A DNA stretch of 64,000 bases from Ailurus styani (taxonomy: Eukaryota; Chordata; Mammalia; Carnivora; Ailuridae), in assembly GCA_002007465.1 (NCBI GenBank), contig LNAC01000019.1, positions 3,611,942 to 3,675,941 of the forward strand, read 5' to 3'. The position numbers were made by a program, and so were the translations under genes. The notes under the pieces are model-generated. The model was given only the letters and a program-made list of their open reading frames with translations. It did not search any database and was not told where the DNA came from. Positions 46,886-59,998 of this stretch are shown piece by piece; position 1 is the stretch's first letter, and each line of letters starts with the position of its first letter.

Positions 46886-49806
46886 AAAGTGAAATTTAAA
46901 AAACAAACAGACAACTTTTTAAAAAAAATATTCTTTCCCCAAAAATATTCTTACCCCACTGCCTTTTGGAAAGAAGATGAAATATGTTATAAAAGTTTAT
47001 TTTTAATTGACATCACGCTCATCATCAGGTTACACATGGTGTTTCTTTTCATTTTTATCCTTTATTTTCTCCCAATGTCTTTGATTAAGTTGTGGAGTTG
47101 AATAGGGGCGTGTGGCGATATTGAGGGAGCCCGATTTTTCCTGACTGTTAGGGAATGATAAAACATGACGTGAGATTGTGCTGCTACTTGTTACATTTTT
47201 TAAAGTATGATTTTAAATTGTAAAAGAGATGTGGAGGGTGGGAAAAGGTCGGCTGAGAGTTGGTTCTGTCTTTCAGTGAAGATGGCAGTCCCCAGGATGA
47301 TTTCCAAATGCCATTTCAGCTCTTTGGAGATTGACAATACCCTTTTAAATGGAGAATAATTGGTCACCGCCTTCCTTTAAATGGACTGTGAGTCGCATTT
47401 CACTAAATGTCATTGCCAGGTGAATTAGAGGTTCAGCTTCACTTGCTTGGAAGTCCCTTTGCTCAGTGACACTTCAGTCAGGTCTCTTGGAATGTCCCCA
47501 GCACCCCAGATCTTTGCCCCTCAGGACCATGCAACACTAGTTGGAAGAAATGAGGAAAAGTAGGGGACAGGAAATGAGGCATCAGAAATGACCCGGAGAG
47601 TCGACAGGGTCAGGGAATGTTACAGCCAGGCGCTCCAGCCCACCAACCCACAGCGTGAGTGCGGAGTCCTCCGCTGGAAATGGTCAGGCCACAGGAAGCC
47701 AAGTGTATCTGCCTGTGGCCTTGAAGAATGTGGCTGGGGTGGGGGGGTGTTGGCTCCCTCCTCTTCTCGCTGGCCCTCCACCTGCCTTCTCCCACCCCAG
47801 TCTAAGGGAAAATGTGCTTGTAGAGTCTTTGAATTTTATATTTGAACATTTTTTTTAAATGTGGGGAAATGCATGCTTTCGCTGCTGATCCTTTAGGCTT
47901 CTCCTCTGGCAGGGAAGGGGCGTGCAGGGTGTGCATCTCTGGCTCTCCCTGGATGGTCTCACCCACCAGTATTAGAGCAAAGAGGGCTCCTTTTCTGGGC
48001 TCTTCTAGTGCACTCCCAAGGGAAGAAGAGCAAATGGCGTATTCAATTGGTGTGGTTTAAATGTGGGAATGTGGGACTTTTCCTTACTTAACAGACCTGG
48101 GGGTGGGGGGACGGGACACGACTAAGGAGGGGGGTGAGTAGCTCTTAGTATTGGGTTACTGTCTTTACTCCAGAACTGCAAGAAGTTTTTAAATCTGGAG
48201 GAAGGGGAGAGGGGATGAAGGAAGGATCGGTCTTTGGCTAAGATGCTTGGTGTATGATACACTGCTCCTGCTGGGCTCAGGCTGTAATTAGCTCCCGACC
48301 CAATCTCAGGGAGCATTAGATAAGGCGTGCTGAGAGCCAGCATTACAAACAGGAGACATTCAAGAGAAGCCAGCCAGGTAGGTTGGGGTGGAAAGACTGT
48401 ACCAAAGCCTTCCACTGTGATCTGTTTCTCAGTTAGTTATTGATGGGACTTGTTTACAGTTTGGCAGTAGGAGTATTTACTGACTGATCAATTGGCATAA
48501 GAAAACAGATAACAAATGCACACTCTTTATGCAAAAGGCCCATGCAGCTATTTTCTGGTGGCTTACTAGAGGTCCTGAAACCTGACTTGTATGCACTGTT
48601 ACCTAGCAACCTGTTACAAAGTCACCGGGGAGTGAGATGCATCGGTAATTTTTTTTGCGTGTGCATATTTGGATGTAAATGTAAACTTGGTGACCATGGC
48701 GGTGCAGCCCACAGGAGGAGAAGAAATGTTAAAAGAAAAGGAATACATTTTCTGGAGGGATTTTTTTTTTTTTCTTTAATTTCCACTAACTCTCTGGTTG
48801 GTCAGGCCTTATCTTTGATAGCTGCCGTCACTGTGCTCAAAGGCCAGATCCCAAGGAGCTGTGGCTGAGTTTCTAGCTCTTGCCATCATCAGATGTAGTG
48901 CAGTATGCGCTTAGTATCAGGCCTTGTCCTTCGGCGTCATAACGGCACCATTGTTCTTGCAGTGAATTTTTGAGCCGGGCTCTGTGTGTGCACCTGCTGG
49001 GACTGTAGGGTGCAGCTGTTTGTGGGCACCAAGTCTGCAAGCCTCTGTGCCAGCCACATGACTGCAGAATTGGAGCACAGTGACAAATTCAAGCGTGCGC
49101 ATACCTACTTGTTTCCCAAAGAGAGATGGAAAACACTTGATTCTTTCTTGCTTGGTTATTAAGGGAAGTCTTTCTTGCTCCTTCGACGAAAACTAGGCAT
49201 CAAGATGACTTAATGGAACCCAGTGGGATTAAAAAATCACTGGTAGAATGCTGTTTTCAACAGACTTTTAGTCCTCCTCCACCTACCCCACCTCCGTGTT
49301 AAGATTTTTCTCAGTCGATGTGATTGTGAAATCAAACCCCTTCTCCGATCTATCAGCTATTCCTCTGCTGAGCCCACACTTAACATTCCATAGTCCTTCA
49401 AGATTAATGTTGCTCCCCTAGAACCGAAGCTCCCAGGCTCAGCACCGTAATTGATTCTGGGAAGAGGATGGGGAAGCCCCGGCTGCTGGCTTTCTGGGCT
49501 GATGGAAAAAATAATTTTGTAAACTTCGCTCGGGGTTTCAGCCTGGGAGGCAAGCTGTGGAGGGCTGCAGCCCTACATATTTGCACAGATCTTTCTAGGG
49601 AGCCTGAAGACCCAGGCGGATGGTGGAATGTCAGAGCAGGTGATCCAGTGGTCCCGTGACTGGGGCATGCGGCGGAGAGGCACTTACTCAACCGTGCACC
49701 TAAGTTCCAGCTGCTTCTGAGCCTTCTCTCCCTTAACTAGCAGCAAGTGTAAATTCAGCCGCACAGTATACTTACCTGGGGAGTTTCTTAAAAATGCCAG
49801 GGCCCA

Positions 49807-50011
49807 GGGGCGCCTGGGTGGCTCAGTGGGTTAAAAAGCCTCTGCGTTGGGCTCAGGTCATGGTCTCAGGGTCCTGGGATCGAGCCCCACATCGGGCTCT
49901 CTGCTCAGCAGGGAGCCTGCTTCCTCCTCTTCCTCAGCCTGCCTCTCCACCTACTTGTGATCTCTCTGTCTCTCTCTGTCAATTAAATAAATAAAATCTT
50001 TAAAAAAAAAA
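49807..50011 (+). mobile_element. CAN-SINE, sense
   Basis: Head GGCGCCTGGGTGGCTCAGTG, CT-rich segment with CTACTTGTGATCTC, and tail AATAAATAAAATCTTT plus A. I could not find a convincing target-site duplication. Confidence 0.93.
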
Positions 50012-51225
50012 GTCTTCAAGTGAGTCTCAAAGGCACTTGGGACTGAGGCCCAAGCGTAATAGGCACTTGGTACCCGATACAGTTTTTTTCGTTTTTGTGG
50101 TGTTTTTTGGTTTTGGTTTTGTTTTTCCAGTCCAGCTCTCCTTCCTTCCTTTCTATTTCAGACCCTGAGAAGGGGCTTAGTGGGTGGTGTGAGATGAGTC
50201 TGAGGCATTCACCGTAGGTCAGGTCAGGGTTGACATGAATAAGAGGCCTGGGTGAGTCATGGCCACTGAGCCCCTTGTTTTTCCTTGTGGGGCCTCGCTG
50301 CAGGAGAATTGGAAGAAGCATCTTGGCGTGTTCTCCAGTTAGAACCAGAAAGTCTCAAGACTTATCTAGAGCATCAAGGAGCTGGGAGTGGCATCATTAC
50401 ATGCCTGATTAAAAGTTGCTTGCAGCAGCCTTTATAACATTTCTCTTCCTCAAAGCTACCCTTTTCAAGACAGAAAATTTAATTCTAACACTCCACATTG
50501 TAACCAAGCAGTTGACAGAAACTTGGCACCTCAGTTGTAGGCTGGGAATATCTTTTTGTCCCTGGTTTTCCAAAATAAAAGATACAAGTCATTTCAACTA
50601 TTTTTAATTTGGAAACTGGCAAAAAAAAAATCATACTGTCTCCCACATTATATTAATTTTGTAAAATGGAGTCCAAAATAATTTTAACTAGGAGAGATGG
50701 CATTTTTAAAGCAGTGACTTACAAATGGGTCTGGGCCGAACTGTTTCTGATGTATTGGGAGAAGCTCTGCCGTAACATAGCAGAGGCTTTCTTGGACAAA
50801 GACAGGTGAGTTGAGGACCGTGTTTGTGGACTCTCTTGCAGTTTCCTGCGGGCCTTTGTTCTTCTGCTTCCATGTATTTCACACAATTTTCTGCCTCTGC
50901 AGTTACAATACAGTTAGCCTGTAAATGGCAGCTGCCCTATCCGACGAAGGCTTTGTTGGGCTGCAGGAGAAGGGATAAGATGCACGGTAAACCAGATAGT
51001 CCTTATTGCTTGGGGGCTCTGATTGGCTTTCTGTACTACATCTTTCCAAATGAGCCTTCTTGTAAGTAAATGCCAGCCTAGTGCCAGTCATGCCATAAGA
51101 CTTCTGTGCCAGGAGCCAGGGGCTCCCACTTCCCTTCCCTAAATGGGTCTTCCCTGGTGGCTTTATTTTTAACAACCTTCCTTTATGCCTTCCATTGGCC
51201 CTTCTTTTTTATTTTATTTTTACCT

Positions 51226-51340
51226 GTTTTTTTAAGATTTTTTTTTTCTTAAGTAATCTCCACACCCAATGTGGGGCTAGAACTTATCACCCCAAGATCA
51301 AGAGTCACACGCTCCACTGACTGAACCAGGCAGGTGCCCC
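51226..51340 (-). mobile_element. Short older CAN-SINE, antisense
   Basis: Antisense copy of a shorter type without the CT-rich segment: 'aagtaatctccacacccaat', 'gtggggctagaacttatcacc', 'agatcaagagtcacacgctcc' and the terminal 'gcaggtgcccc'. Confidence 0.8.
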
Positions 51341-51689
51341 CGGTCGTCTTTTTAACCCTGCCCTGCTTTTCTCATGATGGGCACGCACTGATCACGTGAC
51401 TGAAATTCCTGGCGCAGGAAGCAGCATTTAGGGCCTTATCCATGCAGGCAAGCCCGAATGCCCTTTTGAAATCCTGGATTTTATTGACCTCGGTGGTGAT
51501 TCATGGGAAAGGGAGAGTGTGACTCCTGTTTTTCAATGACTTGCTACTCCCTGAGATAAGGACTAATCTGAGTCACAAAAGGAGCAGGTGGAATTACAAG
51601 AAAACGGGGCCTGGGGGTATACACCCGTGTATTGAGACTTCTGTGGAGACTTGGCGACATCTATGCATTGTTTATTATTTTTCCTTAAC

Positions 51690-51880
51690 AATCACTCATA
51701 TAGATCGATCTAGTGCTTACTCTGTGTCATTCAGCTCACTTGAACTTCATAACAACTCCATAGGTACATAATATTAGGGTTCCCACTTCACAGATGAAAA
51801 CCAAGAAACAGAGGTTGAGAGACTTGCACAAGTTTAGGCTGCTAATAAGTGGCAGAACTGAGATTCTAAGGTTCCAACAT
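51690..51880 (-). repeat. MIR-type fragment, antisense
   Basis: Contains 'cacttcacagatgaaaacc', 'agacttgcacaagtttaggc' and 'aagtggcagaactgagatt', the reverse order of an MIR core. Confidence 0.6.
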
Positions 51881-52079
51881 TTCCTCCTCCCCCAGGCTGC
51901 CTGTACCCCAAATCACAGAACAAGGAGGCTGCACCACTGAACTTGGCTCTGTTCTTTGCCCTGGTGTGGTGGTATGGAGTTAAGAGTTCTCAGCATGGGG
52001 CCGTTCTCTGAATGCTGTATGTCAGACACCATTGAAAGTTGCATTAATTCTTTTAGGCTTTTCAGGAATTACTTAGTGC

Positions 52080-52660
52080 AAATGGTAATAACAGTAAGGC
52101 CAACTAATAGTTCCGTAGGGCTTTACAGAGTATGGCATATTTCCAAATACATTGCCTCATGGCAAGCGTGTAGACAAAGACCAAGACTCAGCGAGATTAG
52201 CTGTAAAAGGGTCATGACTGGAATCCAGATCTTTTTTCCTCCCTGTGTTGGATAGAGTATCCCTTGTTCTAGAATCGAGCTGAGAATAATTTTTTATCTT
52301 GACAGATCCCTGGGAAGATTTGTCAAAGTCTGTGTTTCTGCAAACCTGAATCCAAGTCATTTCCTTCCTTCCCTCATAGTATGTTTTCTTCTACTTATTG
52401 CTGTTTATTACTACTGTTACCATTTCTATTATTTCTAATCAAATGTGCCTATAGCCAGCCGGGCACTGTGCCCACCACTTCAAGTAATTTCTCATTAAAC
52501 CCTCTTCAAAACCCTGAGGCATCAATAATATTAAACCTGTTTTACAGATGAGGAAGTTGAGGCTTCAGAGGTTTTGGCTATAAGGGAGAGAGCGAAGATT
52601 CATCTCTGCTGAGCTGCACAGCTTTGGCTCGTGACCACTTAATTAGCTATTACTTAATTT
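52080..52660 (-). repeat. MIR/L2-type fragments, antisense
   Basis: Two stretches. 52080-52240 has 'gctttacagagtatggcata' and 'gactggaatccagatc'. 52440-52660 has 'ccgggcactgtgcccacc', 'ctgttttacagatgagg' and 'aagttgaggcttcagagg'. Confidence 0.5.
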
Positions 52661-52799
52661 TTTTTCTCAGTTGAGCGAACTGTCTTTTGACCTCCGTCTG
52701 CTTCACTGTTTATTTTCCTTGGCTTCAAACCATGGCATCATTTCTAATGCATGCTAATTCAGTTACTAATCTGGTTAAATTTTTTGTGTCTTGAAAATA

Positions 52800-53710
52800 T
52801 ATTTGTAATCCAGCCCTCTGCGTGCAGCCTCTCCTGGCCATCGGCTCACACCTAGGCAGCCTGCCTCTTTAGCTCCCTCCCTGGTGTCGTCGTCTTCACC
52901 CCCAGCGGCCCCCTCCAGGCCCTCCAACGCATTCTAAACGTCTCTTCTTCTGATACCTCTTGTATCAGGCTCTGCCCTGCCTGGCTCCTTTCTCCAGAGG
53001 AACTGTATTCTCACTGCTCTCCAGAAGAATGTTGACCATCTTCATCAGCTCAAACCTACACCCTCTCATCGCTGTTTCTCTGCCTTCACCCATGTTGTTC
53101 CAGGGGTCTGGTCACTTGAATTGTGGAGTTCCATGCAGCTTCCTCTTGTTAGGTAAAATGGGAGGAAATCAGAACTTTTCAAAAATGAGTAATAATGTTC
53201 TGAGCTGAGCTAATGTAATGAGCTGTTTTTTTTTAAGATTTTTATTTATTCATTTGACACAGAGAGAGAGATTACAAGTAGGCAGAGAGGCAGGCAGAGA
53301 GAGAGGAGAGAGGAGGAAGCAGGCTCCCCGCTGAGCAGAGAGCCCGATCTGGGCCTCGATCCCAGGACTCTGGGATCATGACCTGAGCCGAAGGCAGCGG
53401 CTTTAACCCACTGAGCCACCCAGGCGCCCTGTAATGAGCTGTTTTAATGCTCCTTGGACTCACAGTGGTTCTGTATCTTTGCAGGGAATTTCTAATGATG
53501 TGGGGGCCCACTCCTGTGATACCCTCTCCTCCTGTTCGCCCTATGCAAATGCTGGTCATCCCTCAAAGAGTATTTTGGTTCCCACTTCTTCAGTAAAACC
53601 GTTTCCTGTTATTCTGGTCTTTACCGCCCACCATCTCACCCCCTGTGAATTCCGGTGATATGTAAGAGTCTTTATTACCCAGGCTGGGCGTTGTGTTATT
53701 GCATAGTTCT
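52800..53710 (+). mobile_element. L2 (LINE-2) 3' fragments, sense, split by a CAN-SINE
   Basis: Diverged L2-like text before 53110 ('cagcctctcctggccatcgg') resumes after the SINE at 53431-53710 ('gtaaaaccgtttcctgtt'). Confidence is modest. Confidence 0.45.
53230..53430 (-). mobile_element. CAN-SINE, young, antisense
   Basis: Near-consensus antisense copy ending 'gagccacccaggcgccct'. A perfect 15-base duplication, GTAATGAGCTGTTTT, lies at 53215-53229 and 53431-53445. Confidence 0.97.
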
Positions 53711-54109
53711 TTCTATTGCTTGTGTATGATTAGTCTGGTCTTTTGAACTATTTCAAGTTGCTATGGTGTGTATGTGGGGGAGAGGACAGATAATGTTTCT
53801 TTTGTAACATCTTTATCTTCATACCATCCATAGTGTATTCCACAACGGATTATAAAAAAGATGTTTCACGGGTCATATTCTGGAAGTCAGGTTTTCTGAG
53901 CTTGTGATATTACATCACTTAAAAAAGATTTGCAAATGTGCAACCAGCTCCTTAGTGCTATAAGAAAGAAGATGGAACAGAGTGGTGGTCTGTGGAAAGT
54001 AAGCAGGCTATTCAGAGGGAACTTTGATGGCAATGAGTCCCTTGGTGTCTTCTCATGTCCATGTTCTAGGCCCTCACCTTGGAGGCCCGAGTCTAAGAAC
54101 TGGAGTCTT

Positions 54110-54570
54110 TCACTCAGTTAGTTAAGTAACAAACAACTCCACAGTTTAGCAGCTCAAAATAATAGCCATTGACTTAGCTTATGATTTGGTGGATTGGCAT
54201 TTTGACCCAAGTAGCATAGGGTGCTTCCTCGGGTCTCTCCGGGCCGACTCATCTATCTAAAGTCCGTTGCTGCCTGGGCTGGGGGCGGACTGGTCTAGGA
54301 TAGCCTCAGTTAGTGATGACTTCTCCCTGTTCTCCATGGTCTCTCATCTTCAATGGGCTAGCCCAGGCTCGTTCACATGACAGCCGGGCAGGGTTCCAAA
54401 GGAGAGAGCAGAAGTGCACGAGGCCTCTGGACTGAGAACCGGCCCAATATCATTTCCACCACCTTCTGTGGACCAAGCAAGCCACAACTCCAGCCAAGAT
54501 TCAGGGAGTGGGAAAATGTACTCCGCCTCTTGATGGGAGGGGCTGCGAGGTCACATTAAAAAAGGGTGGG
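54110..54570 (+). repeat. Ancient dispersed repeat, family uncertain
   Basis: Contains 'gtttagcagctcaaaataa' at the start and 'actccgcctcttgatggg' near the end. I recall these phrases from a common mammalian dispersed repeat but cannot name it with confidence. Confidence 0.4.
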
Positions 54571-54596
54571 GCTTCAGGAAAGGGAGTTGTTAAGGC

Positions 54597-54707
54597 TTTT
54601 TTTTTTTTTTTTTTAAAGTAAGCTCTGTGCCCTATATGGGGCTTGATCTCACAACCCCAAGATCAAGAGTTGAATGCTCTACCGACTGAGCCAGCCACAC
54701 AACCCCC
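54597..54707 (-). mobile_element. Short older CAN-SINE, antisense
   Basis: 'aagtaagctctgtgccctat', 'ggggcttgatctcacaaccc' and 'ctctaccgactgagccagcc' follow a T-tract. This is a diverged copy of the short type. Confidence 0.75.
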
Positions 54708-54940
54708 ATTATGGCCATTTTATAGTCTACCACAGCTCAAGAGTTCTTCAGGCTCTCCCGGGTGTTCCACAATGACAAAAATCATTTAAGAACTGATGGA
54801 TAAACCAGAATGTCAGCATGGTAATTTAAAATGACAAGTGTAACAATCAAGAGATGTCATCTGGGGCAGATGGTCACCAACTTCCCTGAAAAGTGTCGGA
54901 AATATATTATCCAATCTTTAGGTTTTCTTTTTCTCATCTC

Positions 54941-54995
54941 AAATCACTTCATGCTGTTCATACATACAAATCACTTCACTGCTGTTCATACATTT
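54941..54995. repeat. Two-unit tandem duplication of about 27 bases
   Basis: The unit beginning AAATCACTTCATGCTGTTCA at 54941 is repeated at 54968 with one inserted base. Confidence 0.85.
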
Positions 54996-55784
54996 CATTC
55001 TTTGTATGTGTTAATAGAATGAATTTAAAATACAGCTTTTTTTCGCATTTACTCAGGACTTGATTGGTTTTCCAGGACTTGTCCTTCCTACTTTTGACAG
55101 GGAAATATCCTGTCTGTTAAGTGGATTACTGCAGATAGCTACTCTTGCTCATTATGTGTTCATTTTGTTAGTTTAGTTCATGGAGGAAAACCTTATTTAT
55201 TTGTTTTACAGTTCTGGAGATACTGCTCATTGTTATTACCCTTGACCCTGCCCTATTTTGTTTTCCCTTGGTGCCTGTGTATACAGTGGTGGTAGCTGTC
55301 ATCTGGACCTGTGTGGTCCTGATTGGAGGACATTGATTCCAGTATGTGGCCAAAGATTAGCCCAGGTGGGGATTAATGGGAAATAGAAGATTGTTCAAAC
55401 TTCTCCAAACACTAATTATAAAACTACTTAAGGCAAATTAAGTAGGATACCTTATTAGAGAACAAGATTTAAAAATATTTAGCTAATGTTTTAAACACTC
55501 TATTTGAATATAATATGCTTAACATCTAAAAGCAATGCTCCACTCTAATTAATTATTATTTAATTGCGTCTTGGCTTTCCTTATAATTTTAGAAGATTAT
55601 AATTTAGAAGGCGATTTATGTTTTTTTCACCTAAAGTGCACCAGGGTGTCAAATATACCCCAGGTCCTGGCAGATCATACATACTTACATATACTTACAA
55701 AGGAACTTGGTAGTTGTTTATAATATGGGGAGTTGAGCTCCAATTCTGGTTCCATTGTGCATGAGCTGTGTGATTTTAATATTT

Positions 55785-55978
55785 TTTCTTTAAAGATTTT
55801 ATTTATTTATTTGACAGAGAGAGAGATCACAAGTAGGCAGAGAGGCAGGCAGAGAGAGGTGGGGGAAGCAGGCTCCCTGCTGAGCAGAGAGCCTGATGTG
55901 GGGCTTGATCCCAGGACCCTGAGATCATGACCTGTGCCGAAGGCAGAGGCTTAACCCACTGAGCCACCCAGGCACCCC
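55785..55978 (-). mobile_element. CAN-SINE, antisense
   Basis: From 'agattttatttatttatttg' to 'gagccacccaggcacccc'. Flanking duplication agctgtgtgatttt occurs near 55764 and at 55980. Confidence 0.95.
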
Positions 55979-56115
55979 AAGCTGTGTGATTTTGAACAGG
56001 TTGTATCATTCTTGGAGCCTGTGTTTACTTATTGTGAAATGAGAGAAGTAAAAACAATAATGGTTTTTCACTTCGTTTTTTTAAACACTAAACTCATTTT
56101 TCCAAACAAAATCTT

Positions 56116-56316
56116 TTTTTTTTTTAAGATTTTATTTATTTATTTATTTGACAGGGAGAGAGAGATCACAAGTAGGCAAAGAGGCAGGCTGAGGAAGAGG
56201 GGGAGGCAGGCTCCCTGCTGAGCAGAGAGCCCGATTTGGGGCTCAATCCCAGGACCCTGAGATCATGACCTGAGCTGAAGGCAGAGGCTTAACTCACTGA
56301 GCTACCCAGGCGCCCC
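56116..56316 (-). mobile_element. CAN-SINE, antisense
   Basis: Second antisense copy within 350 bases. Flanking duplication tccaaacaaaatctt (56101-56115) and tccaaacaagatctt (56317-56331) differ at one base. Confidence 0.95.
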
Positions 56317-56819
56317 TCCAAACAAGATCTTAAGCGCCAACTCAAAAAGATATAAAACACATAGAATGTGTGTTTTTAATAGAAGTTTATTTTTTAAGTT
56401 CACATTTCTTGTATTTATTCCAAAAATCCAGCAATCAGAGCAAAGTTGCTCTTTGATAAGCACAAAACAGGGGCTCAGCGTTATGATGAGGGAAGGTTGT
56501 CCAGCAGCATCAGCCTCTAGTATATTTCTGAATTTATTTTGCTGATTGCAGTTTCCAGAAATACCATTTATATGGGGATGTTGTGGCAAAGGAGAGTAGA
56601 TTTGTAACAGTTCACCTTGTAATCTCAAGATGCCTTCAATTAAATCTATTCAGCTGCTCAAAGGAAGAATACCAATAATGAAAAGGTTTTGCTTCAAAGT
56701 TGACAACATTTAGCAGCTGCCCTCATTCCTTGCCATAAGACCAGAAGCATTCAAAATGTGCAATATGCAGTAAAGTCCCCTGGAAATCCTATAGTAACCG
56801 CTTCGGTATTGCTCCATTA

Positions 56820-56965
56820 ACTGGTATTTGGAAATTTATTCCCTCTGTCCCTCAACTGCAAAATGGGGGTAAAGAGTAGGGTTTTTGTGAGGAGCAAATA
56901 AATTAATTCAAATAAATTAACACTTAGCATACTTCCTGGCCCCTGTTAAGCGCTTTATAAATGTT
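56820..56965 (+). repeat. MIR-type SINE fragment
   Basis: Contains 'ctctgtccctcaactgcaaa', 'atgggggtaaagagtaggg' and 'gttaagcgctttataaatg', MIR sense order. Confidence 0.55.
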
Positions 56966-57070
56966 GGACCCAGACAGACCTATATATCTGCATCTGTCTG
57001 TCTGTCCGCCATGATGAGAAGCTTCACCAAGGCAGATACACTTGAACCCACCCTGGCATTTAACGGAAGG

Positions 57071-57253
57071 TAGTGGTTCTCAAACACAGGTGTGCCTAGG
57101 ACACAGCTGGCCGTGTCTAGAGAATTTCTGTTTTAATGATGGGGCAGTGCCAGCTAGTGGGGCGAGGCCAGGGATGTCGCTAAACATTCTGTAGTCCTCC
57201 ACAGCAAATTATCCTGCCCAGAATGTCAGTGATGCTGAGGTTGAGAAAGCCTG
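57071..57253 (+). mobile_element. MER20-like hAT DNA transposon fossil
   Basis: Starts AGTGGTTCTCAAACACAGG, contains 'cagctagtggggcgaggcc', 'gatgtcgctaaacattctg' and 'aattatcctgcccagaatg', and ends 'tgctgaggttgagaaagcc'. This order matches MER20 as I know it. Confidence 0.8.
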
Positions 57254-58089
57254 ATTTAAGACATGCATGTTGACTCCAGTAGGACCACAATTGTATAGTT
57301 GTACATGGACACCCCTGAATTTTTTTAAAGATCAGTGCATAGCCAACCATCTCCCTATTAATGACATATTACTAGAATTCTGCCACTCCTGTGATAACAG
57401 GAGGAGGAACTGCATTATAGGTGAAACCATCTGAATTAACTTGTCAACCCAAGTAAACGTTAGTGGTCTCCATTAGAACACAGATGAGGGTACATACTTT
57501 TAAATTAAATTTTCAATTGCCTTAAATAATCTTCAAAACTTAAATTTGAAACAAACATTTGTTGGGACCACGGAAGCTTATCCTAGGATTCCTGGGAACA
57601 CTGTTTGAGAACCACCAATCTGTGGCCCCTTCCAGTTCTAGGAGTCTTTGGCTCTGCTTTAGGGTGAGGTAGGAAATAACATTCTTAATGGCCTACCTTT
57701 TTCCCGTAGCATTTTAGCATTCACAAAATAGCTAGATTCTGAGCTGAAAGAGGGCTCTATCTTATCAAATGCCAGGGTAATATCATCTTCCTTCACCAGA
57801 GGGAATGAACAGAACAGAGCAGAATAGCCACGGTGCAGCCCGTTCTTCCTCTTCCACCTTCTTAGTCAGATCTTCACAAAACTCCATCCTACAGAAAAAG
57901 GACGTTGTCTGCCTCTTACCTACAGGTCATGTCCCACCTTTCTCTTTCTCACTAACAAAGGCTGGTTCAGTCCATAGCACTTATTTCCAAAGCCCATAGT
58001 CCAACTGCTTAGGGTAGCATCCTTCTCAAAGGCACTTGGAGAGAAAGGAGAGAGGTTGGGTGCATTTTCAGCCAGAAACCCTGAAATCT

Positions 58090-58260
58090 GTGTCTCTGTG
58101 ATTGAAAGGTGTTGGTCTGTTAACTTCTTGGGACCTTAGTTCCCTCACTCATAAAATGAAGATAGTAGTAATACCTATCTCCTGTGATTGATGGAAGGAC
58201 TAGTTCCTGTTAACTATGCAAATGCTGAGTGTGTGCATTACTATTAAGGAAGTTTATGGA
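58090..58260 (+). repeat. MIR-type SINE fragment
   Basis: 'cttgggaccttagttccctc', 'actcataaaatgaagatag' and 'agtaatacctatctcctg' in sense order. Confidence 0.6.
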
Positions 58261-58632
58261 ATAGTCCTGGGGTACTTAGAAGGGATCTTGGCATGAACTG
58301 ATGACACTTTGCTCTAAAGAGGGTTTTTTTGTTTTGTTTTTTGTTTTTTTAACAGTTAATTAATCCCTGCCCATTAGAATTGGAAACTTGGTATCATTTT
58401 ATCCCAGTGGCTTTCCCATTTGTTTCCCATACGAGCCTTTATCTTGCATCCTGTATAAATCCTCAAAAAGCTGATTTGTTTCCTTTAAGTGGCAGCCCAG
58501 CTCCACTGAGTGCATGAACTTACAGATATACATAATTTATAATCAAAGTGGTCCTAAAATGTTTGAAACAAACAGAGAAGGGGCTCTTGATTAGTGGGGT
58601 TTCTCCCCTGTGTTAAAAGTGGAGTATCCGCT

Positions 58633-58802
58633 GGGGCACCTGGGTGGCTTAGTGGGTTAAACCTCTGCCTTCAGCTCAGGTCATGATCTCAGGGTCCTGG
58701 GCTTAGCATAGAGCCTGCTTCCTCCTCTCCCTCTGCCTGCCTCTCTGCCTACTTGTGATCTCTCTATCTCTGTCAAATAAATAAATAAAATATTTTTTTA
58801 AA
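58633..58802 (+). mobile_element. CAN-SINE with internal deletion, sense
   Basis: Normal head and CT-rich end, but the part between 'cagggtcctggg' and 'gagcctgcttcc' is about 30 bases shorter than in the other copies. Flanking duplication aaagtggagtatc (58616-58628) and aaagtggaatatc (58803-58815). Confidence 0.93.
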
Positions 58803-59998
58803 AAAGTGGAATATCTGGAAACTTGAAGATACATAAACAGAAGTCAAGGTAAGGGTTGGGAGAATCTCTTACAAATGGAACTCTATGCACAGATCTTCGT
58901 GGTAGTAAGGATGCAGTAAAGACTAGGCTATGAATTGTAATTGGTTCCCTTTTTCTTAGCAGTTTCCCCAAAGAATAAAGAAAACATCTATAATTCAACC
59001 TTTTTCTGTAGAAAGAGAATGGGTTTTTTAAAAGTAGGATAAAAAGACAAGAGTAAGATAATAAAAACTATGGCAATTATCCAGTCGTATTGATCTTAAA
59101 ATATAGGCTTTATGTGGAGTTTTTAGTATTAGTATTTCTGGTATTTAGACCGAGAGTGTTTGGGAAATTAAAACTTGGGCAAACTAGTGTTTCCCACAGG
59201 TTTTTGTTTTTTTCTTCTGTGATCTGTTATTAGCTATATTTACATTTCCCCAGCACGTTAGTAGTTTTATCTCATTCTTGACATTGTCAGAACAAAAACC
59301 AGGTACGAAAGGCTTGCAGATTTATAATCCAGCAACATGCTAGCGTGGCTCTTGTTTCTTTAAGTGTCTTATTGAAGTTGTGTTAAATCTGGCCTGTATT
59401 AACAATGCTAAATTTTTTTTCTTAAATCTCAAGTAGAATGTATCGTGAGGAATACTTCTAGAAGCTATTTTTATCTTCAGAGACCATCAGCTTAAGGTTG
59501 CTCTCTCTAGAAATTGGGATTTGCTTCTAGGGCTTCAATAGTTTCTTATCTCTTCCCTAGCCTCATCTTAGAATTTTTAGAAGTTTTAAAATAAAAGACA
59601 CAGAAGCATTTTTAAAAGTACATAACTTTCTATTATTACTTCCCAAAGAATCAAAGTTTCAGGCTAACAGAAAAGACACCACTTAATTATTTTGTGGTGA
59701 CTAACTAGAGTGCTTTGGAAGAGGATTTTATAAGGGGTTCTGGAAGAAAGGCATAGAGTGAAAGAAGCTTTAGGAGGTAGCCGGCAAGCCCCCCCAAACA
59801 CCCCCCACACTCCCCCCTTCTCCCGGACTCCTGCCACCCCCAGGAAATGGTTGAAAGGGGAGAAGTATGCTAAATAAAGTCCTCTTAGGATCTACCTTCC
59901 TTGCTGAGGTCAGAAATACATGACAGTTGAGGTAGAGACCATCATTGTTCCCTTTCGTTCAGATTCTGATGGCATTGTCCCCAAAGGGCCAAATTTTA

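Noticed and set aside
55733..55930. ORFs such as this one and those at 34297, 49794, 56012 and 63085
   Set aside because: They are translations of CAN-SINE sequence and recur at every copy with the same residues.
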